A DNA stretch of 64,000 nucleotides from Gemmiger gallinarum. Its GTDB lineage: Bacteria > Bacillota > Clostridia > Oscillospirales > Ruminococcaceae. The stretch lies in assembly GCF_014982805.1 (NCBI RefSeq), contig NZ_JADCKC010000003.1:496001-560000 (forward strand), read 5' to 3'. The notes beneath the pieces were generated by a model, which was given only the letters and a program-made list of their open reading frames with translations, was not told the DNA's origin and ran no database searches. Below, piece by piece: positions 58,181-64,000 of this stretch (within the stretch, counting starts at the first letter, position 1; each line of letters starts with the position of its first letter). The position numbers and the translations under genes were made by a program.

Positions 58181-60067
58181 TCATGCCTGGATATCCTGTT
58201 TCAGCAGGTCCATGAATTCCTCGCCGGTGATGGTCTCCTTCTCCAGCAGATAGGCTGCCAGACGGTCCAGGGCAGCACGGTTTTCGCTCAGGATCTTGTA
58301 GGCCTTGTCGTGGGCCTGCTTGATGGTGGTGCAGACCATCTCGTCCACACGGCCCGCCGTATCCCCCGCACAGGTCAGGGAGGTATCGCCGCCCAGGTAC
58401 TGGTTCTGCACCGTCTCCAGGGCCATCATGCCGAACTCCTCGGTCATGCCGTAGCGGGTGATCATGGCCCGGGCCAGCTTGGTGGCCTGCTCAATGTCGT
58501 TGGAGGCACCGGTGGTCATCTGGTCCTCGCCGAAGACCAGTTCCTCGGCGCAGCGGCCGCCGGTGAGGGTGGCCAGCTTGTTGCGCAGTTCCACCCGGCT
58601 CATGAGCATCTTGTCGCCCTCGTCCACCTGCATGGTATAGCCCAGCGCCCCCGAAGTGCGGGGAATGATGGTGATCTTGGTCACCGGGGCGGAGTTGCTC
58701 TGCAGGGCTGCCACCAGGGCATGGCCAATCTCGTGGTAGGCCACGATGCGCTTCTCCTTGGGGGAGACAACGGCACTCTTGCGCTGGGCGCCCGCGATGA
58801 CCGTCTCCACGCTCTCCTCCAGGTCAGACTGTTCCACCGCCGTGCGGTTCTGCCGGACGGCGCGCAGGGCGGCCTCGTTGATGATGTTGGCCAGCTCGGC
58901 ACCGGAAGCTCCGGCCGTGGCCCGGGCAATGAGGGACCAGTCAATGTTGCCGGACAGCTTAACGTCCTTGGCGTGAACTTTCAGGATCGCCTCGCGGCCC
59001 TGCAGGTCGGGCAGCTCCACCGGCACCCGGCGGTCAAAGCGGCCGGGACGCAGAAGGGCCGGGTCCAGGCTTTCGGGGCGGTTGGTGGCAGCCAGCAGCA
59101 CAACGCCCTTGCGGGCATCAAAGCCGTCCATCTCTGCCAGCAGCTGGTTGAGGGTCTGCTCCCGCTCGTCGTTGCCGGTGAGCCCGCCTGCATCCCGCTT
59201 TTTGCCGATGGCGTCGATCTCATCAATAAAAACGATGCAGGGCGCTTTTTCATTGGCCTGTTTGAACAGGTCGCGGACCTTGGCGGCGCCCATGCCCACA
59301 AACATCTCCACAAATTCCGAGCCGGACATGGAGAAGAAGGGCACCTTGGCCTCACCGGCCACCGCCTTGGCCAGCAGCGTCTTGCCGGTGCCCGGAGGGC
59401 CTACCAGCAGCACGCCCTTGGGCAGTTTGGCGCCGATACTGGCGTATTTTTCCGGGTCATGGAGAAAGTCCACAACCTCCAAAAGCGATTCCTTGGCCTC
59501 GTCCTGGCCCGCCACATCGGCAAAGGTGACACCGGTCTCGGCCTGTTCCACATAGATCTTGGCACCCGATTTGCCGAAGGCCATGGCATTGCCCATGCCC
59601 CCCATATTGCCCATCCGCTTGGTCATCCAGCGGGAAATCAGCTCGCCGATGAGCAGGAAGAACAAAATGGGCGCCACCCAGGAAACGATGAAGCTCAGAA
59701 TAGGGTTGGCCTGGGTGGGAATTTCGGCGCTGAAGCTGATATCCGGATCGGATCGCAGCTGTTCCAGCAATCGCTGACCGTCATCGGGCCAGATACCGGT
59801 CTTATAGATGCCGATTTTATCGCTGTTGTCCGGCTGCTCGGCGGTGAACACCAGCTGTCCGGAGCTTTCCTCCAAAGCGACCTCCTGAACCAGGCCGTCG
59901 TCCACCATGGTCAGGAAGTCACTGTAGGCGACCTCCACCACCTTGGTTTCAAGCACTGAGGGGAAAAACAGGGCGTTGAGCAAAAGCACAACCACCATGG
60001 CAATGATATAGTAATAGATCAGTGGTTTTTTCGGGGGCTTGCGGTCCTTATCCTGGATCTCCTGCAT
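58181..60067 (-). CDS. ftsH: ATP-dependent zinc metalloprotease FtsH
   Basis: 628 residues. Two membrane helices (17-37, 121-142) flank an extracytoplasmic domain. AAA+ ATPase: GPPGTGKT (223-230), Walker [13 protein letters not shown] (277-288), [25 protein letters not shown]. Peptidase: HEIGH (445-449) with the third zinc ligand in the region [14 protein letters not shown]. Degrades misfolded and regulatory membrane proteins. C-terminus is short. Start after CATGAGGAGGATGTCTT. Confidence 0.96.
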   Translation of the reverse strand: MQEIQDKDRKPPKKPLIYYYIIAMVVVLLLNALFFPSVLETKVVEVAYSDFLTMVDDGLVQEVALEESSGQLVFTAEQPDNSDKIGIYKTGIWPDDGQRLLEQLRSDPDISFSAEIPTQANPILSFIVSWVAPILFFLLIGELISRWMTKRMGNMGGMGNAMAFGKSGAKIYVEQAETGVTFADVAGQDEAKESLLEVVDFLHDPEKYASIGAKLPKGVLLVGPPGTGKTLLAKAVAGEAKVPFFSMSGSEFVEMFVGMGAAKVRDLFKQANEKAPCIVFIDEIDAIGKKRDAGGLTGNDEREQTLNQLLAEMDGFDARKGVVLLAATNRPESLDPALLRPGRFDRRVPVELPDLQGREAILKVHAKDVKLSGNIDWSLIARATAGASGAELANIINEAALRAVRQNRTAVEQSDLEESVETVIAGAQRKSAVVSPKEKRIVAYHEIGHALVAALQSNSAPVTKITIIPRTSGALGYTMQVDEGDKMLMSRVELRNKLATLTGGRCAEELVFGEDQMTTGASNDIEQATKLARAMITRYGMTEEFGMMALETVQNQYLGGDTSLTCAGDTAGRVDEMVCTTIKQAHDKAYKILSENRAALDRLAAYLLEKETITGEEFMDLLKQDIQA

Positions 60068-60315
60068 AAGACATCCTCCTCATGGTAAGAAAGCGGCGAA
60101 CGCCCGCGGCGCGGGAAATGGCGCTGCGGTGCTGCTTTGCAAGGATATGATACCAGACCAAATGCAAAGCCTCTGTGAACAAACGCTGAACGGTTTATAA
60201 ACTTTTGCCGCGGCAACCGCAATGGGCCGGCTTTTTGGGTATTCTCCCGATTATAGTATACCCGTGCGCCGCGGCGGGCGTCTATGGACGGTTGCGGGAT
60301 TTTGTCTCAATTTTC

Positions 60316-60975
60316 TCAAAAGATGCCGCGGATACTCAGGGCCATGAGCAGAATGCCGCCGTAATAAGTGACAAGATTGGCAATATGCAGGGCAGGCGTT
60401 TTCCCCTGCCGCCCGAAATAGAGAAAGAGCAGTATAAAATCCGATGTCCAGAACAGCGCCGCTCCTGCGCAGAGCAGAAAGGCAGCGGGCGTCCCCAGGG
60501 CAAGCGCCACCGACAAGCTCTGGGCCAGCAGGGTGCTGACCGCAAAGCAGTAACATACTCCAAAGGGCGCCAGCCTGCCCATATGGACAACATCCCGGTG
60601 CAGCAGCGCCGCCATGGAGGCTGCCGCAGCCGCAGGCAGCAGCAGCCAGGCCGGTGCGGCGGCGTGCAGATGCCACAGCCCGGCCAGAAAGCAGAGGTGC
60701 CCGCAGAAAAACACGCCGATGCCCCCTGCCATCCACGCCTGCCGTCCATACAGATTGTAAATGCCCAGGGCCACATCCCCGGCGGCACACAGGGCAAAGC
60801 CTGCCGCGAAGATCCTTACCCCGGCGGCACCGCTGCTTTGCAGGGCGCACAGCACCGCCAGCACGGTGAATGCAATGCCCGCCGCGGCCTTGGCTGCCGG
60901 ATAGGCCCGCCGTCCCCGCAGGACAAGCACCCACACCGCCAGCGCCAGATATACCGCCGAAACCGCCAGCTCCAT
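60316..60975 (-). CDS. YhhN family membrane protein (lysoplasmalogenase-like)
   Basis: 219 residues, seven to eight membrane helices; FALCAAGDVALGIYN and FGVCYCFAVSTLLAQSL ... ALFWTSDFILLFLYFG fit YhhN/TMEM86, whose animal members hydrolyse the vinyl ether of lysoplasmalogens. The two conserved acidic residues (GD near 67, SD near 182) are present. Gut clostridia do make plasmalogens, so the activity would be sensible. Start after AGGGAGGTCGTGAG; divergent from the UDP-sugar dehydrogenase. Confidence 0.8.
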   Translation of the reverse strand: MELAVSAVYLALAVWVLVLRGRRAYPAAKAAAGIAFTVLAVLCALQSSGAAGVRIFAAGFALCAAGDVALGIYNLYGRQAWMAGGIGVFFCGHLCFLAGLWHLHAAAPAWLLLPAAAAASMAALLHRDVVHMGRLAPFGVCYCFAVSTLLAQSLSVALALGTPAAFLLCAGAALFWTSDFILLFLYFGRQGKTPALHIANLVTYYGGILLMALSIRGIF

Positions 60976-61001
60976 CTCACGACCTCCCTGCCGGGGCAGC
61001 G

Positions 61002-61030
61002 TTGCAAAGCGGCCCCGGATACGATATAAT
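61002..61030 (+). promoter_or_regulatory. Promoter of the UDP-sugar dehydrogenase gene
   Basis: TTGCAA 61002-61007, 17 bp, TATAAT 61025-61030; leaves a 120-nt leader. Confidence 0.65.
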
Positions 61031-61158
61031 CAACAACAGTACAACATTTGTACCTTACGAAATTCACACTGGACGGCGATTTTGCCCGCAGTCCAGATTT
61101 AGTATAGCGGAAGCGCCCCGCGGCGGCAAGGGGCACAGAAGAAAGGCAGGTTTTTGGC

Positions 61159-62343
61159 ATGAAAATCACCGTTGCCGGTACCGGGTATGTGGGCTTGTCC
61201 ATCAGCGTGCTGCTGTCTCAGCACAACGAGGTGTGGGCCATGGACATTCTGCCCGCCAAGGCCAAGGCCATCAATGCCCGCCGCTCCCCCATCGCCGACC
61301 CTGAGATCGAGGACTATCTGGCCCACCGGGAGCTGGATCTCCACGCCACCACCGACGCAGCCCGGGCCTATCCCGGCGCCGATTTCATCGTCATTGCCAC
61401 CCCCACCAACTACGACCCCGACAAGAACTACTTCGACACCTCCAGCGTGGAGGCTGTGCTGGACCTTGCCCGGCAGTATGCCCCCCAGGCCGCCGTCATC
61501 ATCAAGTCCACCGTGCCGGTGGGCTACACTGCCCAGATCCGCGGCCGCTATCCCGGCCAGCAGATCCTGTTCAGCCCGGAATTCCTGCGGGAGGGCCATG
61601 CTCTCTATGACAACCTCTACCCCAGCCGCATCGTGGTGGGGTCCCCCGCCGGGGACAACGCCGCCCTGGCAAAGGCAAAACAGTTTGCCGGGCTGCTGGC
61701 AGAGGGCGCTGTCAAGGAGGACATCCCCACCCTCTTCCCCAGCCTGACCGAGGCGGAGGCCATCAAGCTGTTCGCCAACACCTACCTGGCCCTGCGGGTG
61801 GCCTTCTTCAACGAGCTGGACACCTACGCAGCCTCCCGCGGGCTGGACACCAGAGGCATCATTGAAGGGGTCTGCCTGGACCCCCGCATCGGCAGCCACT
61901 ACAACAACCCCAGCTTCGGCTACGGCGGTTACTGTCTGCCCAAGGACACCAAGCAGCTGCTGGCCAACTACCGGGATGTGCCCCAGAACCTCATCCAGGC
62001 CATTGTGGATTCCAACCGCACCCGCAAGGACTTTATCGCCGAGGACGTGCTCTCCCGCCATCCCAGGGTGGTGGGCGTCTACCGCCTGACCATGAAGGCC
62101 GGCAGCGACAACTTCCGCCAGTCCAGCATCCAGGGCGTCATGAAGCGCATCAAGGGCAAGGGGGTGCCGGTGGTGGTCTACGAGCCCACCCTGCAGGCCG
62201 ACGAATTCTACGGCAGCCGGGTGGAACACGATCTGGACGCCTTCAAGAAGGAATGCGACATCATCCTGACCAACCGCGCCGCCCCGGAACTGTCCGACGT
62301 GGCGGACAAGGTCTACACCCGGGACATCTATTCCCGGGACTGA
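61159..62343 (+). CDS. ugd: UDP-glucose 6-dehydrogenase
   Basis: 394 residues. N-terminal NAD domain [27 protein letters not shown], then [41 protein letters not shown], and the catalytic [18 protein letters not shown] with the active-site Cys. Oxidises UDP-glucose to UDP-glucuronate, a precursor for surface polysaccharide. Usual length of the short bacterial form. Start after GAAAGGCAGGTTTTTGGC. Confidence 0.94.
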   Translation: MKITVAGTGYVGLSISVLLSQHNEVWAMDILPAKAKAINARRSPIADPEIEDYLAHRELDLHATTDAARAYPGADFIVIATPTNYDPDKNYFDTSSVEAVLDLARQYAPQAAVIIKSTVPVGYTAQIRGRYPGQQILFSPEFLREGHALYDNLYPSRIVVGSPAGDNAALAKAKQFAGLLAEGAVKEDIPTLFPSLTEAEAIKLFANTYLALRVAFFNELDTYAASRGLDTRGIIEGVCLDPRIGSHYNNPSFGYGGYCLPKDTKQLLANYRDVPQNLIQAIVDSNRTRKDFIAEDVLSRHPRVVGVYRLTMKAGSDNFRQSSIQGVMKRIKGKGVPVVVYEPTLQADEFYGSRVEHDLDAFKKECDIILTNRAAPELSDVADKVYTRDIYSRD

Positions 62344-62439
62344 TCCGAATTTCACCGGTCCCGGCGGGGCAGACTTTTTTGGAACCGTACCCTGCGGGAT
62401 TTCTTGCAACCATTTCACAATCTGCGGAGGAAAACTCTT

Positions 62440-63372
62440 ATGACTCAAACCACTGATATTGTCGTCATCGGCGCGGGCATCGCGGGCATGACGGCAGCCG
62501 TTTACGCCGTGCGCGCCGGCAAGCGCGTGATCATGCTGGAGTGCGAGGCCTTCGGCGGGCAGATCTCCTCCTCCCCCCGGGTGGAAAACTATCCCGGCAT
62601 TGCGGGCATCTCCGGCGCCGACCTGTCCGACGCCCTCTACAAACAGGCTTCCGACCTGGGTGTGGAGTTTGCCTTTGCCCAGGCCCAGTCCATCGCCCCC
62701 CAGGCCGACGGCGGCTTTGTGGTGGAGAGCGACGCGGGCCCCTACGCCTGCCGCAGCGTGATCCTGGCCTCCGGCGCCCATCACCGGGGCCTGGGCCTGC
62801 CCCGGGAGAAGGAGCTCACCGGCCATGGCGTGGCTTACTGCGCGGTGTGTGACGGCGCATTTTATCGTGACGGCAAGACCGCCGTTGTGGGCGGCGGCAG
62901 CGCAGCTTTGCAGAGCGCCGAGTATCTCTGCGGCGTCTGCAAAGAGGTGGTGCTCATCCACCGCCGGGACGAGTTCCGAGGCGAGGCCGCCCTGGCGAAG
63001 CGGGTCTGCGCCAACCCCAACCTGACCCTCATGCTGGACAGCAATGTGGTGGAATACCTGGGCGAGGACAAGCTCACCGGCATTGTGGTGGAGAACAAAA
63101 AGACCGGCGTCCGCACCGAAGTGGCGGTGGACGGGCTCTTCCTCTCGGTGGGCCAGCAGCCTGCCAACGAGCGGTTTGCTCCCCCGGTGGCGCTGGATGC
63201 CTCCGGCTATGTGCAGGCCGGGGAGGACTGCCGCACCAACGTGCCCGGCCTTTATGCCGCAGGCGACTGCCGCGCCAAGTCGGTGCGCCAGCTGACCACC
63301 GCCGCCGCCGACGGCACCGTGGCCGCTCTGGCCGCCTGCACCTGGGTGGACGAGCATCCCGCAGCCGAATAA
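62440..63372 (+). CDS. Thioredoxin reductase-like flavoprotein
   Basis: 310 residues. FAD motif VVIGAGIAGMTAAVYAVRAGKRV, redox pair in YCAVCDGAF (C-A-V-C, where bacterial TrxB usually has C-A-T-C), NAD(P)-binding TAVVGGGSAALQSAEYL, and the C-terminal FAD loop GLYAAGDCRAKSVRQLTTAAADGTVAAL. Reduces thioredoxin or a thioredoxin-like partner. The NADP motif GGGSAA followed by HRRDEFRG indicates NADPH. No thioredoxin is adjacent. Start after GCGGAGGAAAACTCTT. Confidence 0.9.
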   Translation: MTQTTDIVVIGAGIAGMTAAVYAVRAGKRVIMLECEAFGGQISSSPRVENYPGIAGISGADLSDALYKQASDLGVEFAFAQAQSIAPQADGGFVVESDAGPYACRSVILASGAHHRGLGLPREKELTGHGVAYCAVCDGAFYRDGKTAVVGGGSAALQSAEYLCGVCKEVVLIHRRDEFRGEAALAKRVCANPNLTLMLDSNVVEYLGEDKLTGIVVENKKTGVRTEVAVDGLFLSVGQQPANERFAPPVALDASGYVQAGEDCRTNVPGLYAAGDCRAKSVRQLTTAAADGTVAALAACTWVDEHPAAE

Positions 63373-63406
63373 GCCCCTATATATAAGCCCCCATATAGAT
63401 AAAAAT

Positions 63407-63450
63407 ACGGCGGATGCCCGGGAAACTTGCTCCCGGCATCCGCCGTTTTC
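63407..63450. terminator. Bidirectional terminator
   Basis: ACGGCGGATGCC-c-GGGA / TCCC-g-GGCATCCGCCGT type stem (63407-63446), U-rich on the right and A-rich on the left. Confidence 0.88.
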
Positions 63451-63474
63451 TTTGTATCGCTGTCACAATCGCTG

Positions 63475-64000
63475 TTACAGGATTCGCTTTGTCTTTTTCA
63501 CCCGCAGGACGTTGTAGGTGCTGAGCATCCGGGTGCCGTACCAGATAAGTCCCAGAGAGAACAGTACAAACACACCGGCCCCCGCCACTCCCAGGGGAAT
63601 CAGGTCGGGCAGGGCGGTCTGGGCAAACAGCAGCACCGTCTGGACGGCCAGCAGCACCGTCAGGATGGGGCGCAGCAGGCGATGTTTTGCGGTGTAGGTC
63701 TCGTCATTCCGCACCTGCTCCGCCGCCGTCAGAGTGACCCAGGCTCCGGCCAGCACCAGCCACAGGTCGGCGGCGCGCAGCACCGGACGCAGCCAGCCGC
63801 CGCCCTCCATGCTGCAGAGCAGCACTTCCATCACAAACTGACCGCAGTAGGCGGCCAGCCCCAACCGGCACCGGGCCCCCAGCAGGGCAGCCCCCAGCCC
63901 GGCCAGCACCGTCAGGGTGACCTCGGCGGTGGAGCTGGTGTCCTGCACCCCCAGCAACGCACGGCCGATGGCCGCAATGCCCAGCAAAAGAAAGCCCAGT
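63475..64000 (-). CDS. Multi-pass membrane protein, 5' end outside the window
   Basis: The reading frame stays open to the right edge, so the start lies beyond it; about 175 residues are visible. Five hydrophobic segments (LLGIAAIGRALLGV, VTLTVLAGLGAALLG, LWLVLAGAWVTLTAA, ILTVLLAVQTVLLFAQTALP, LGVAGAGVFVLFSLGLIWYG) and a basic C-terminal tail (RVKKTKRIL) are seen. I recognise no family. Confidence 0.65.
   Translation of the reverse strand, partial: LGFLLLGIAAIGRALLGVQDTSSTAEVTLTVLAGLGAALLGARCRLGLAAYCGQFVMEVLLCSMEGGGWLRPVLRAADLWLVLAGAWVTLTAAEQVRNDETYTAKHRLLRPILTVLLAVQTVLLFAQTALPDLIPLGVAGAGVFVLFSLGLIWYGTRMLSTYNVLRVKKTKRIL

Noticed and set aside
61099-63357. 752-residue minus-strand frame over ugd and the flavoprotein
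   Set aside because: Shadow frame, Gly/His/Val-rich, crosses two real genes and their gap.
1-64000. CRISPR array or insertion-sequence transposase
   Set aside because: No regularly spaced direct repeats with unique spacers and no transposase motif seen anywhere in the window.

Overview
The window looks like the chromosome of a high-GC gut Firmicute of the Oscillospiraceae/Ruminococcaceae (Faecalibacterium/Gemmiger/Subdoligranulum type). I infer this from the strongly GC-ending codons, clean AGGAGG ribosome sites, DUF1292, YerC and IreB-like context genes, Na+-pump decarboxylase subunits and a YodL/DUF3846/DUF3991-Toprim mobile element typical of gut clostridia. The genus is an inference.

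Region 1 (1 to about 8037) is the right end of an integrated conjugative or plasmid-like element. It carries a secreted protein cut by the window edge, a Phd/RelE-type toxin-antitoxin pair, a chimeric YodL/CAP lipoprotein-like gene, element-type hypotheticals, ParB, ParA and a DUF3991/Toprim primase-like gene. It ends at the 3' half of a CAU tRNA, which I read as the attachment-site remnant. Just outside lies an odd repeat: the tRNA 3' tail plus terminator is duplicated and flanked by inverted copies of the T-arm. The same architecture recurs at the intact tRNA-Arg near 44.5 kb. I consider this recurring tRNA-tail module the most novel signal here.

Region 2 (8.3 to 15.1 kb) is a lipoprotein gene and a surface-glycan block: an ABC-2 exporter pair, an AT-rich membrane glycosyltransferase-like protein, a GlfT2-like transferase and a GT2 enzyme. 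Region 3 (15.4 to 22 kb) holds an ECF S component, the beta and gamma subunits of a Na+-pumping decarboxylase, an L,D-transpeptidase, a cyclophilin lipoprotein, DUF1292, a probable 6S RNA and a redoxin-fold protein without its catalytic cysteine.

Region 4 (22.1 to 32.9 kb) is one long operon for a legionaminic/pseudaminic-type nonulosonic acid: LegC-like aminotransferase, PtmE-like CBS-nucleotidyltransferase, LegI synthase, LegG/NeuC epimerase, an alpha/beta hydrolase, two Gfo/Idh oxidoreductases and a CMP-sugar synthetase. A YfhO-like membrane protein and a two-part ThrE exporter follow.

Region 5 (33 to 45.6 kb) is mostly housekeeping: DegV, DUF308, RmuC with a CLC-type channel, YerC, GalM, GlgB with a divergent TetR, MgtE with a long structured leader, a HAD phosphatase, tRNA-Arg with its repeat array, and a Nudix enzyme. 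Region 6 (45.6 to 51.8 kb) is a rhamnose/methylpentose operon (kinase, AraA/FucI-like isomerase, aldolase, lactaldehyde reductase) with a divergent AraC regulator. Region 7 (51.9 to 64 kb) holds a small protein, a large beta-repeat surface protein, an AmtB-PII fusion, FtsH, a YhhN protein, UDP-glucose dehydrogenase, a thioredoxin-reductase-like flavoprotein and a membrane protein cut by the right edge.
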